DNA of 64,000 bases. Source: Candidatus Gastranaerophilales bacterium. Lineage in GTDB: Bacteria > Cyanobacteriota > Vampirovibrionia > Gastranaerophilales > Gastranaerophilaceae. Under the pieces are notes generated by a model. The model was not told the DNA's origin and did not search any database. It was given only the letters and a program-made list of their open reading frames with translations. The DNA lies in NCBI GenBank assembly GCA_944324825.1, contig CALUXU010000006.1, positions 104,790-168,789 on the forward strand, read 5' to 3'. Below are positions 15,537 to 24,360 of the stretch, one piece after another. The number at the start of each line of letters is the position of its first letter. Positions within the stretch are counted from its first letter, which is position 1. The position numbers were made by a program, and so were the translations under genes.

Positions 15537-16688
15537 TCAGGAATTTTCTTCTATGAAATCTAATGCTTTATGCAAATTATCAATATCATTCTGATTTGTA
15601 AAATACCCGATACTAAATCTCACGGTTCCGCTTGGTGCAGTTCCCATAAATTGATGTGAATCAGGTGCACAGTGTAAACCTGTTCTAACTGCAATATTAT
15701 GGTTACTTAACACATGTCCAATATTATCGCTGGCATATCCGTCAAATACGGCCGATATAATTCCTACTTGTTGATTTATATCACTATGCAAAAACAATTT
15801 TATATTTGAATAAGACTTTAATAAGTCAATAAGGACATTTTTAGTTTTGAATTCGTTTTCTAATATACTTTTAATACTAATATCTTTAATCCATTTTAAA
15901 GAAGCATTTAAGCCAGCTATAGCAAGTATATTTAAACTCCCTGGTTCAAACCTTTCTGGAAGCTCCTTCGGCATTTCATTATTTGCAGAGTCAATACCTG
16001 TTCCACCAAACAATACAGGATTTAAATTATCTGTTTTATTAATTATAAATCCTGCGATTCCAAAAGGAGCATAAAGTGTTTTATGACCTGCAAATATTGC
16101 ATAATCAGCTGTTGTAAACATTAAATTAGTATCTATCAAACCAGCTGATTGAGACATATCTATTACGGTTTTTATATTCAAGTTTTTTGCGATTACACAT
16201 AATTCTTGAATTGGTGAAATAAAACCAAACGAATTACTAACATGGTTAAAAATTAATAATTTAGGTTTATCAATACTTAAAACGGTTTTTATTTGGTTAA
16301 AATCGTAATCAAGTGTATTTTTATCAGGTTCAATATACTTTATTTGTAAATTATATTTCTGTTGTAAAGAATGTAATGTCCTAAGAACAGCATTATGTTC
16401 AAATCTAGAAATATACACTATATCTCCATTATTCCAATTTTGTCCAAGTAGAATCATGTTCATTGCCATTGTTGAAGATGGTGTAAATACGACCTCTTTT
16501 GAATTATTACAATGGAATAACTCAAGTAATAAATCTCTAGTTTCCCTTACTATATTTGAAGAAATTGAAGATTCTTGATATTGACCACGCCCAACATTTA
16601 CCCCAAATTGTCGATAAAAAGTATCAGTATAACTGTATACCTTCTCTGGTTTTGGATAACTTGTTGCTGCGTTGTCAAAATAATACAT
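15537..16688 (-). CDS. sspA: Cysteine desulfurase, SspA/DndA-type sulfur donor
   Basis: A PLP-dependent class V aminotransferase fold of 383 residues. The cofactor Lys is K203 in AGHKTLYAPFG, and the persulfide-forming Cys is C340 in TGLHCAPDSH. The N-terminal YFDNAATSYPKP block is typical of desulfurases. It would take sulfur from L-cysteine and pass it to the ATP pyrophosphatase SspD for DNA phosphorothioation. The ATG directly follows the stop of the upstream ATPase gene (TAGATG), so the two are co-translated. A housekeeping IscS/SufS role is possible, but its position inside the operon argues for the defence role. Confidence 0.88.
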   Translation of the reverse strand: MYYFDNAATSYPKPEKVYSYTDTFYRQFGVNVGRGQYQESSISSNIVRETRDLLLELFHCNNSKEVVFTPSSTMAMNMILLGQNWNNGDIVYISRFEHNAVLRTLHSLQQKYNLQIKYIEPDKNTLDYDFNQIKTVLSIDKPKLLIFNHVSNSFGFISPIQELCVIAKNLNIKTVIDMSQSAGLIDTNLMFTTADYAIFAGHKTLYAPFGIAGFIINKTDNLNPVLFGGTGIDSANNEMPKELPERFEPGSLNILAIAGLNASLKWIKDISIKSILENEFKTKNVLIDLLKSYSNIKLFLHSDINQQVGIISAVFDGYASDNIGHVLSNHNIAVRTGLHCAPDSHQFMGTAPSGTVRFSIGYFTNQNDIDNLHKALDFIEENS

Positions 16689-19600
16689 CTATACTAATAC
16701 CTTACTTATAATATCTACTAACACTTGACGTTTTTCATCGGAGGATAAAGATTCCCCATATTCTTGCATCATTGCTTCCGCATCATTGTATAATAATTTT
16801 GCTTGAGGAGAATATTCAGCCTTCTCGAATGTTTTAAAACTTTCTATACCAGAAGCATCCACATAGCTTATTTTATAAAATTCGGTTTTTCTTGTACCTT
16901 TTTGTTTTAAATTTTTATTATAAGTTTCTATGTCTTCTTTGAAATTTCTAATTGCAATATTGAAAGTATTTATAGTTACATTATCCCAATCGTCAATTCT
17001 TAATCCTGTAGCAATTCGGGCTAATGATTCAATAAATTGTATAGTATCTGCTGTAGAATTAACACATAAATTTAACATTTGTTCTTCACTTATACTAAAT
17101 ATATGAGAAAATACACCGCTATCTAATTGTTCAGCCCAATCTTTCATAATAGATGGTAGTGTGGCTTTTGGGTTATACTTTCCTTCAGTGAATAATTCTT
17201 TAAGCTCATTTTCAAATGAAATAATCAAATTGACTTTAAGATCATCAAGCAGTCTTTTTGCTGTTAAAATATCCGCTTTTATATTTTTTGAGAAAATCTT
17301 GTATCCAAAGATTTCAGGTAGCTTTTCAAACAAATATTCTCTAGCATTTATCTCTGGGGCTTTTAATGAATTTTTAAATTTAAGAATTTTTTTATCTAAT
17401 GGAGTATAGTTATCAATATTTTCATATACAGAATTAATTTCTTTTGTATATTTAGGTAATTGATATAACCATCTTTGCATAGCTCTAACTATAAACTCAA
17501 AATTATTGTACATTAACTCATTTTCATGTACATATTCTGAAAACATTTCTTTTAAACTCGTAATATAATCTTCTTTTGAAATGTCCCATTCCTCTAACGC
17601 TAATTCATAATTTTCTGGATTTTCATTTATACTATCTAATAACTTAGAAGTAATTTCTACTTCTTTGCCATTTTTAAGAATTACTGCATATTTTTTATAG
17701 TGATGCATTACGCAGGCTAAATAAATAGGAATAAGCCCTTTCTTTAATCCTATATTATATTGAGGATTGATTAACTTATCATATAGAATATCAAATGAAG
17801 TAGCTTTGACAGAAGACTTAAGAATAAATTCTTTTATAATATCAAGAACGTTTTGTAAGTTTTTATTTTGCAGATTTTCTATATTTATAAAATACTCGCC
17901 ATTTTTTTCTATTAAAATACCTTCATTCTTAATAGTGCTTCTCATAAAACTTACATCTTGTCCTGTAGCAATAAGCCCTAAATTTTCAGATATATTATTT
18001 TCTAGAAGCCCTGCAATTACTTTGCTTCTACTATTTATTGCTTGAGTAGATAAAGTATTTTTATTCAGAATTTCATTATTTATAATAGGACATTTATAAT
18101 ATATTTTTTGACATATTTCTGATAATTTCTTAGATAATGCAGAACTTCTTTTGATTTTTACTTCTTCACAATTATTATAATATTTTGCGTTATTTAATTC
18201 TGGCTTTAAGTAAATATCTATAAAATCAGATATCATTTCCGTAAGGTCATTTAGAGAATATGACAATTCCTCTGCTAAAATTTCATCATCAGTATTTTCA
18301 ATTAAATATTTAATAGCATCATATTTTAGTATTTGTTCATTAATATTCATGTTTTGCTTAGGAACTACAAATAATATTCTTTCATTCTTAACTTCTTTAT
18401 ATTTAGTTTTAAATGCAATGCCTTTACCCAATGTTGGTTTTAATATAATTGCATAAACGATACCATCTGATTTTTCATTACGAATTGCCTCTTCCCAATC
18501 AGTAATGTTATTTAAATCTTCTTGATTTACGAATTTAAATTTAAAGTATCTTACTATCTCATTATTGTCATTATAGGCATTTGGATATAATACTCTATTG
18601 CCAATAAAATTATTAAGAATATCTTTTATTTCTACATTGTTTTTTCTTTTTTCAATTGTATCGTTTATTTTGGCATCAACATTTATATCAATGTGTTCGG
18701 TTATTCTTAATTCATTTCTGTTTTCGAGTTGTCTTATAATACCCTTATTGGTCAAATTATTAAATGCTTTAGATATAATAGTCCGGTCATTTACTATATT
18801 TTCAAATATTTGGTATATTACATCAACAGTCGGTGCTAATAATTCAGTATGATCATAAATATAAATTAATGCTAATGTTTTGACTATTTTCTTTTCAAGC
18901 CATTCATCTTTATTTAATTTATTAATTGCGACATACGCATTTTTCCAGTATTTATGAGTTATTTTGGTGTAACTTTCTGTTTTAAACAAAGGTTCAAAAT
19001 AATCATAAATATAGTCCGGAGTTAATAAAGGGAATTGACTATCATTATTTTTTAAAAAGTCAAATAATGTATTTTTTTGATTCCTTGATGATAAAAATGT
19101 AAATATTGTTCTTTCATTTTGTGCTATTTTTTCTGATATATTTGGCAATAAAAATGTTGTAATAGCTTGCAGTGGGTAACAGCCATATATTATGTTATGT
19201 AAGTCTGCATTATTATAGTTTGAAAATACATTAGATGAACTCCATTTCTTCATCATATCATCGAAAATTTTCATATGTTCTTCTCTATACTTTTTAAACC
19301 AAGTTGGTTCTTGACATATGATTTTAGACATCAAATCAAATTGTTGAGGCAAAGATGTATTAAACTCAAGTGTTTTAAAACGATTTGATACAGCTTTCCA
19401 CGCATCAATTTTATTTTTTGGTAATTTATCAACATAATTTAATATGCTTTGATGCGATATTAACAGTAAATGCATCTGTTGAGATTTGCTCCTGCAACAA
19501 TTTTCCGCAAAATCTTGTAGAGCTTTAATTTCCACAGCAGAAGTTTTGTTTAAATTACCTTCTAAGAACTTGCTAAACTCGTCATATATTACATAAATTC

Positions 19601-20333
19601 CTGTGTAACCTACTTTGGAAATTTCTTTATTTACTGAATTGTATAATTCTATTACATCTATGTTAGAAATTGGGTTAAACTCACTTCCTGCTGTTAAATT
19701 TGGATAAATTTCCTTAAAGTTTTCATAATATTCAATATTATAACTCTCCAATTCTCCAATATAATCATTAACACTACAATCAATTATTTTTTTAAAGTTA
19801 TTATATGTATCTTTATAATTCTCCTTCCAATTTTCGATTGTATTAATTGCTGATTTAAAATAAGTATTTGGCATTACATTTTGCAAATCTGCATTTCTTA
19901 AGGCAATGCTTAAACCTGACATTAGTGATTGACGAATTCCCATACCACTGCCTTGTATAATCACAGGAAGCATCTTATTAGAACTATTTAGATAATTTTT
20001 AATATATAAACATAACTCAGATTCACCTTTTTTATTTTGCGTATTTTGACAAATAACAGATAGTAAATTATCAAATAAGCCTTCGTCTTTTCTATATAAC
20101 AAAGATGCAATAATAAGAGCAAGATGAGATTTTCCTTTGCCATATGCACCTACGAGAATTTTAGCTCTATCATTTGAAGTTGGAGATGTGCTTAACATTA
20201 TATCTTCAATTAATTCTATGGCACTAGGCGTTGGAATATAATTTTTAATTTTATCATCACTGTATATATCATACGCAATGTTTATAGCATATTGAAAATC
20301 TTGCATTATATCTATATTTTTTACTAAATTCAT
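16689..20333 (-). CDS. sspC: Large P-loop ATPase, SspC position (1214 aa)
   Basis: The N-terminal third is a P-loop ATPase. Walker A is GAYGKGKSH at 62-70. A hydrophobic strand ending in an acidic pair (IYVIYDEFSKF, near residue 250) serves as Walker B. A sensor-like LLLISHQS follows. The remaining 800 residues are Lys/Glu/Asn-rich and helical with no recognised domain. In SspABCD systems the ATPase SspC works with the DUF4007 nickase and the pyrophosphatase during sulfur insertion. It sits ten bases after the DUF4007 gene and directly before the desulfurase gene. Assignment to SspC rests on gene context and ATPase type rather than on a unique motif. Confidence 0.75.
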   Translation of the reverse strand: MNLVKNIDIMQDFQYAINIAYDIYSDDKIKNYIPTPSAIELIEDIMLSTSPTSNDRAKILVGAYGKGKSHLALIIASLLYRKDEGLFDNLLSVICQNTQNKKGESELCLYIKNYLNSSNKMLPVIIQGSGMGIRQSLMSGLSIALRNADLQNVMPNTYFKSAINTIENWKENYKDTYNNFKKIIDCSVNDYIGELESYNIEYYENFKEIYPNLTAGSEFNPISNIDVIELYNSVNKEISKVGYTGIYVIYDEFSKFLEGNLNKTSAVEIKALQDFAENCCRSKSQQMHLLLISHQSILNYVDKLPKNKIDAWKAVSNRFKTLEFNTSLPQQFDLMSKIICQEPTWFKKYREEHMKIFDDMMKKWSSSNVFSNYNNADLHNIIYGCYPLQAITTFLLPNISEKIAQNERTIFTFLSSRNQKNTLFDFLKNNDSQFPLLTPDYIYDYFEPLFKTESYTKITHKYWKNAYVAINKLNKDEWLEKKIVKTLALIYIYDHTELLAPTVDVIYQIFENIVNDRTIISKAFNNLTNKGIIRQLENRNELRITEHIDINVDAKINDTIEKRKNNVEIKDILNNFIGNRVLYPNAYNDNNEIVRYFKFKFVNQEDLNNITDWEEAIRNEKSDGIVYAIILKPTLGKGIAFKTKYKEVKNERILFVVPKQNMNINEQILKYDAIKYLIENTDDEILAEELSYSLNDLTEMISDFIDIYLKPELNNAKYYNNCEEVKIKRSSALSKKLSEICQKIYYKCPIINNEILNKNTLSTQAINSRSKVIAGLLENNISENLGLIATGQDVSFMRSTIKNEGILIEKNGEYFINIENLQNKNLQNVLDIIKEFILKSSVKATSFDILYDKLINPQYNIGLKKGLIPIYLACVMHHYKKYAVILKNGKEVEITSKLLDSINENPENYELALEEWDISKEDYITSLKEMFSEYVHENELMYNNFEFIVRAMQRWLYQLPKYTKEINSVYENIDNYTPLDKKILKFKNSLKAPEINAREYLFEKLPEIFGYKIFSKNIKADILTAKRLLDDLKVNLIISFENELKELFTEGKYNPKATLPSIMKDWAEQLDSGVFSHIFSISEEQMLNLCVNSTADTIQFIESLARIATGLRIDDWDNVTINTFNIAIRNFKEDIETYNKNLKQKGTRKTEFYKISYVDASGIESFKTFEKAEYSPQAKLLYNDAEAMMQEYGESLSSDEKRQVLVDIISKVLV

Positions 20334-20343
20334 CTTTTCACCT

Positions 20344-21225
20344 TTAATTATCTAAATTTTCATAATATTTTTTTACACAATCATTAAATGTTAAATCTGT
20401 TTTTAAGTTAATAATATCTAAACCTGCCGAACGTATAACTTTTATGTATCCTAAATTTTGTAGCTTATCTAGATATTGAGCAACCTGAATGTTATTTAAA
20501 TTAAATATTTTTCCGATATTACAAGGTTCTTTTTCTAATTTGGATATTTTTATATCTTTATTTTTTTTATCCTTATTTTCCTTTATTATAATAGCCAAGA
20601 TTATAAGAGGATTGATAGTTGCAAAACTAGGAGCTGTTTTAGAATATATTTTATTTTTTTTATCCAATAACTTAATCAAACCTAATTCAGTTAACGGCGA
20701 TTCAATATTGCTTTCTGGACTAAAATTACTTTCATTGTTTTTGAAATATGTCTTTATGATACAATCAAAATCATCTTCGAGAGCTCTATCAGAAACAGAG
20801 CCACCATCAAAATTTAATTCAATATATGATTTTATTTCCGAAATAAACGATTCTTTATTTATTTCATTCATATTATAAACATTAAAAAAATAATACCAGG
20901 CAGTTGCTAGTTCTTCATTTGACGCTAACATATAGTGCAATAAGCAATAAGTTCCATCCTCTTCCATAAATGCATCGTTATCCCAAATGATTTTCCCTAA
21001 GTCTGTAAACTCTTGTTTTTTAGTAGTAGTACCTGTTTCTATAGTAAGTCCAAATGCTTGCAACCAATATCTTAAAGCTTTGACCATGTTGGAACCAATA
21101 CCAAGTTCATCCATTGCGTTCACATTCTTGTCAACAAATAATCTCGGATTATTTAGAATATGTCGCATACCTTTATGTAACCACCCTTTTCTTATTGCAA
21201 ATGTATCATGAGCTCTAAACTTCAT
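20344..21225 (-). CDS. sspB: DUF4007 protein, SspB-type DNA nickase
   Basis: The 293-residue protein opens with FRAHDTFAIRKGWLHKG, the hallmark N terminus of DUF4007. Typical helical blocks follow (NMVKALRYWLQAFGL, FTDLGKIIWDNDAF). DUF4007 is the domain of SspB, the nicking component of single-strand phosphorothioation. A Ser/Asn-rich linker and a winged-helix-like C-terminal part (NNIQVAQYLDKLQNLGYIKV) complete it. The start overlaps the end of the pyrophosphatase gene by 11 bases. Next to a PAPS-reductase-like gene and a desulfurase gene, the SspB call is well supported, although individual catalytic residues cannot be named from sequence alone. Confidence 0.85.
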   Translation of the reverse strand: MKFRAHDTFAIRKGWLHKGMRHILNNPRLFVDKNVNAMDELGIGSNMVKALRYWLQAFGLTIETGTTTKKQEFTDLGKIIWDNDAFMEEDGTYCLLHYMLASNEELATAWYYFFNVYNMNEINKESFISEIKSYIELNFDGGSVSDRALEDDFDCIIKTYFKNNESNFSPESNIESPLTELGLIKLLDKKNKIYSKTAPSFATINPLIILAIIIKENKDKKNKDIKISKLEKEPCNIGKIFNLNNIQVAQYLDKLQNLGYIKVIRSAGLDIINLKTDLTFNDCVKKYYENLDN

Positions 21226-22960
21226 TGCTTATCTCCTGCTTTTCTGCTTTTGTTACTAAATATCCTGCCATTAAACAACCACCATCTAAATATTTTGCAG
21301 TAACACACATCTTACAATGGCGACATTTTTTAGCATCTATTCTATATGTGTTAGAATTAATAGTAATGGCTCCATACTTACAAACTGATTCACATTTCAA
21401 ACATTTTCTACAACTATTATACTTTCTTATTTGATATCCAATCATTCTTTGTAAATCATCGTGTTTTTGAACATTCATTGTTTTAATCTTTATAGAATAT
21501 TCATAATTTTGCTGATTAAATGGTTGTAGTGAAATAATTGGAACATTTGTATTTAAATCTAAAACTATTACTTCATTTAATAATTTTCTTCCAAGTTCTT
21601 TCGAGACTTTACCAAAAGGCGTAAATAATGTGTAAAAATCCTCAGTTATAGGCTTATTTAATTGGTATATTTTAGCATTATCTTCGGCTGTACAATTGCT
21701 ATATTTTATTTTTACATCCTCTGCTGCTTTTAATCCATTACCTCCTTGCCGAGCTTTCCATTTCCCAGTATCAACATAAACTTCGGCATCTGGCTTACCT
21801 AAGGTGTTTTTAGCAAAATTCACTAAAAAATTCCTCCATTTTGTCGATTCTTCTGGCATATATATTTTTGCCAGAAAAGCCGCTCTATCGTTATTATTAG
21901 GGCAACACCAACAGCCTACTCTATCATATCCAAGCCTGTATGCATCATTAAAATCTACATCTTCAGCTATAATGTACAGCCAAATATCTATATCTTTCCA
22001 ATAGAAAATAGGGGAAGCAACGACTTGTTTCTTGATTTTTATTGATTCTGCATTATCTTCAATTCGATTATATTTACTTCTGCTTACGGACTCACATTTC
22101 CTTATTCCGTAAAAAGTGAGTAATTTTTTGTCTCTATAGAGATTTGTAAGAATTCTTGTGATAGGACCTGTTTTAAACATAGTACAACACCACCTCATAA
22201 CTCTTGAAGGTGGACCAATGTCTTCACAAACATCATAAAATTTCTGATCTTTATTTTTTGACATTTTAAGAATAATTTTTGGATTATTCTTTCTAAAGCG
22301 TTCAACATAGTCATAAGTTAATGGAAATTCCAAGGTAGTATTTCCAAAAATATGCATTAGACCAGGATTACTTAATGCTCTTACAACAATATCAGCTACA
22401 ACCGTTGAGTCTTTTCCACCTGAAAATGATATAACAATATTTTCAGAAGGATAAGATTTCACAGCTTCTTTAACAAAGCTGAATGACTCATCTTTCAGAT
22501 AATTTAATCTTTCTTGATTACCCTTAGCAAACAACTGTGTATATTTTTCAAAAGAATTTTCTTTATTGGCTTCCTTATATTTATCTAATTTTTTTTGTAT
22601 ATTTTCGATATCCAAAGTCAAACATTTAGAGAAGGAAATACTTATAGCCTCTCCATTAATGTAGTATCTGTTGTTTACACACCATACAGAATCGTTAATA
22701 TACTTAAGGGGGTTGTCTTTTAAAATTTCTAGAAGCAATCTCTCTTCCGGAAATACGGGTCTTAAGTCGGTACTTAAATACTTTATTTTATTTTTGCATA
22801 AGGGACAAGAATCTTTATGAATTTCATCATGAGCTTTTATTATAGGAATGTTACAATGAGAACACCAGTAAACTTCTACAGGAACATCTTCAACAGTAGT
22901 TGCACCACATATTTCGCAGATTTTATTATCAGTTTTTCGATTGCATGTTTTGCACCACAT
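21215..22960 (-). CDS. sspD: PAPS-reductase-like ATP pyrophosphatase, SspD-type, with zinc ribbons and ferredoxin domain
   Basis: This 581-residue PP-loop enzyme has the ATP pyrophosphatase motif SGGKDS at 180-185 and downstream Cys clusters (RWCCTMFKTG, GCWCCPNN). It would activate the DNA backbone for sulfur transfer, like DndC. Two zinc-ribbon segments precede it (CKTCN/CEICG and CSHCN/CPLCK, residues 3-55). The C-terminal part (about 530-575) has two CxxC-rich [4Fe-4S] ferredoxin-like motifs. The extra domains make it longer than DndC and resemble archaeal-type PAPS reductase homologues. The ATG at 22960 with AAAGGAG upstream is preferred to a TTG-type start at 23005. It is the first gene of the operon, divergent from the 23118 gene. 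Confidence 0.85.
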   Translation of the reverse strand: MWCKTCNRKTDNKICEICGATTVEDVPVEVYWCSHCNIPIIKAHDEIHKDSCPLCKNKIKYLSTDLRPVFPEERLLLEILKDNPLKYINDSVWCVNNRYYINGEAISISFSKCLTLDIENIQKKLDKYKEANKENSFEKYTQLFAKGNQERLNYLKDESFSFVKEAVKSYPSENIVISFSGGKDSTVVADIVVRALSNPGLMHIFGNTTLEFPLTYDYVERFRKNNPKIILKMSKNKDQKFYDVCEDIGPPSRVMRWCCTMFKTGPITRILTNLYRDKKLLTFYGIRKCESVSRSKYNRIEDNAESIKIKKQVVASPIFYWKDIDIWLYIIAEDVDFNDAYRLGYDRVGCWCCPNNNDRAAFLAKIYMPEESTKWRNFLVNFAKNTLGKPDAEVYVDTGKWKARQGGNGLKAAEDVKIKYSNCTAEDNAKIYQLNKPITEDFYTLFTPFGKVSKELGRKLLNEVIVLDLNTNVPIISLQPFNQQNYEYSIKIKTMNVQKHDDLQRMIGYQIRKYNSCRKCLKCESVCKYGAITINSNTYRIDAKKCRHCKMCVTAKYLDGGCLMAGYLVTKAEKQEISNEV

Positions 22961-23117
22961 ACTAACACTCCTTTGGAGATTGAAAATTCGATTCAGAAGT
23001 TCCAATATCCACTAAAAAGTATAATACAAATATAATAATTAATAAATCTATGATAAGAATGTTAAACTTTTTAAACAATTATTTATAAAATTTGTTATAA
23101 TTTTAAGTGAGGTGCTA

Positions 23118-23528
23118 ATGAAAAAGTTTTTAGTTTTATTGTTGATGTTATTCTTTACAAATGTAGCTTTTGCAGTGAATTCTTATGACCGATATGGTCA
23201 AAAAACTGGTTCTTACAGACAAACAACTTCAGGCTATAATTCATATGATAGATACGGTTCTAAAACTGGCTCATACAAAAAGACAACCAATGGATACAAC
23301 AAGTATGACAAATATGGTCAAAAGACTGGAAGTTATAAAAAGACTTCCTCAGGATATAATTCCTACGATAAATACGGTCAGAAAACTGGAAGTTATAAAA
23401 CAAATTCTAATGGCGTAACTACAAAATACAATAAATACGGTCAAAAAGTAGGTTCTTTTAAAAAGGACTCTTCTGGAAGAATTATCGAATATGACAAATA
23501 CGGAAGAAAAGTCGGAACCTATAAATAA
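23118..23528 (+). CDS. Secreted YDxYG-repeat protein (136 aa)
   Basis: A signal peptide (KKFLVLLLMLFFTNVAFA) is followed by six or so tandem repeats of about 17 residues with the core YDKYGQKTGSYK. The early repeats are near-identical at DNA level, and the last two diverge (KVGSFK, KVGTYK). The pattern resembles the 5-fold beta-flower proteins of gut bacteria, which are exported and of unknown function. GAGG lies five bases before the ATG at 23118, and a TATAAT lies about 20 bases upstream. It is divergent from the sspD operon. Repeat number is likely variable by slippage. A role in surface or envelope biology is inferred from the signal peptide only. Confidence 0.85.
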   Translation: MKKFLVLLLMLFFTNVAFAVNSYDRYGQKTGSYRQTTSGYNSYDRYGSKTGSYKKTTNGYNKYDKYGQKTGSYKKTSSGYNSYDKYGQKTGSYKTNSNGVTTKYNKYGQKVGSFKKDSSGRIIEYDKYGRKVGTYK

Positions 23529-23556
23529 ACAACCGACTTTGTGCTAATATAAATCT

Positions 23557-23838
23557 ATGATTAAATCTTTTAATTGCAAGGAAACAGAAAAAATCTGGCA
23601 TGAAGAGTTTTCAAAGAAGCTTCCGCATGATATTCAAAAGCGAGCTTTAAGGAAGCTTATGATGCTTAATGTTGCAACAGTACTTGAAGATTTAAGAATT
23701 CCACCCAACAATCGTTTAGAAGCCCTAACTGGAGATAGGCAAGGGCAATATTCAATACGCATAAACGACCAATACAGAATATGCTTTAGATGGCTTGATA
23801 ACCATTCTTTTGATGTTGAAATAGTCGATTATCACTAA
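23557..23838 (+). CDS. higB: HigB-type toxin (RelE superfamily mRNA interferase)
   Basis: The 93-residue protein has the HigB layout. FNCKETEKIWHEEF is followed by RALRKLMMLNVATVLEDL, and then the conserved basic strand block RLEALTGDRQGQYSIRINDQYRICFRW, which carries the catalytic-type Arg and Tyr residues of ribosome-dependent mRNA endonucleases. The cognate antitoxin gene follows 97 bases downstream. This toxin-first order is the HigBA hallmark. The pair probably stabilises the mobile element. A promoter with an embedded palindrome sits between the two genes. No truncation is seen. Confidence 0.93.
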   Translation: MIKSFNCKETEKIWHEEFSKKLPHDIQKRALRKLMMLNVATVLEDLRIPPNNRLEALTGDRQGQYSIRINDQYRICFRWLDNHSFDVEIVDYH

Positions 23839-23876
23839 ATATTATCAACTTATGTAAAAATTATACTTTAATGGGG

Positions 23877-23905
23877 TTGATATTACGTGGTACGTACTAT
23901 ATAAT
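23877..23905 (+). promoter_or_regulatory. Sigma70-type promoter with palindromic operator before higA
   Basis: TTGATA (23877-23882), a 17-bp spacer and TATAAT (23900-23905) form a near-consensus promoter. The spacer holds the palindrome GTACGTAC (23890-23897), a plausible HigA operator. This lets the antitoxin be made independently of the toxin. Confidence 0.8.
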
Positions 23906-23935
23906 ATAAATGTAGTTAATAATGAGGTATTGCAT

Positions 23936-24235
23936 ATGTTAAAGCATATAGACCTAACAACAGTCGGAGAAATGCTCAAGGAAGAATTTATTGAGCCATA
24001 TAACCTTACACAAAATGCTCTTGCCAATGCTATTTTCGTTCCTCCAAACAGAATTCATCAAATAATAAAAGGTCAAAGAAGAATTACTGCTGATACAGAT
24101 TTACGTTTGACCACTTATTTTGGTCTTTCTCAAGGTTATTTCTTGAGGTATCAAGAAGACTATGAACTCAGAAATACAAAACGTAAAATATCTGATGAAA
24201 TTAGCAGAATAAAACCAATTAAAGCTCTAGGATAA
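23936..24235 (+). CDS. higA: HigA-type antitoxin (HTH-XRE)
   Basis: The 99-residue protein has a helix-turn-helix of the HigA/VapA type: TVGEMLKEEFIEPYNLTQNALANAI, then PPNRIHQIIKGQRRITADTDLRL and a C-terminal YFLRYQEDYELRN tail. It would bind HigB and repress its own promoter. The ATG at 23936, with GAGG eight bases upstream, is better than a TTG two codons earlier. A TATAAT promoter lies 31 bases upstream. Full length for the family. Confidence 0.94.
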   Translation: MLKHIDLTTVGEMLKEEFIEPYNLTQNALANAIFVPPNRIHQIIKGQRRITADTDLRLTTYFGLSQGYFLRYQEDYELRNTKRKISDEISRIKPIKALG

Positions 24236-24315
24236 TTAAATATTAAACGAGAGCCCACTAGAATCGATTTTAAGAGGATTTATATTTGCTTTGTGTAATT
24301 TTCCCACTCAAAATA

Positions 24316-24360
24316 CATGCCAGCCTTATAAGGTAAGCTAGGAGCTGCTTTTAGATATTA
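24316..24360 (+). repeat. Right member of a diverged 45-bp direct repeat pair
   Basis: Partner of 10019-10063 (28 of 45 identical; shared CATGCCAG, AAGGTAA, TTTTAG). It overlaps the last codons of the Rep-like gene. Together the two repeats flank 14.3 kb that hold the defence operon and HigBA. Confidence 0.35.

Noticed and set aside
15537..16688. Housekeeping IscS/SufS
   Set aside because: No Isc or Suf genes adjoin it, and it is co-translated with the Ssp ATPase gene.
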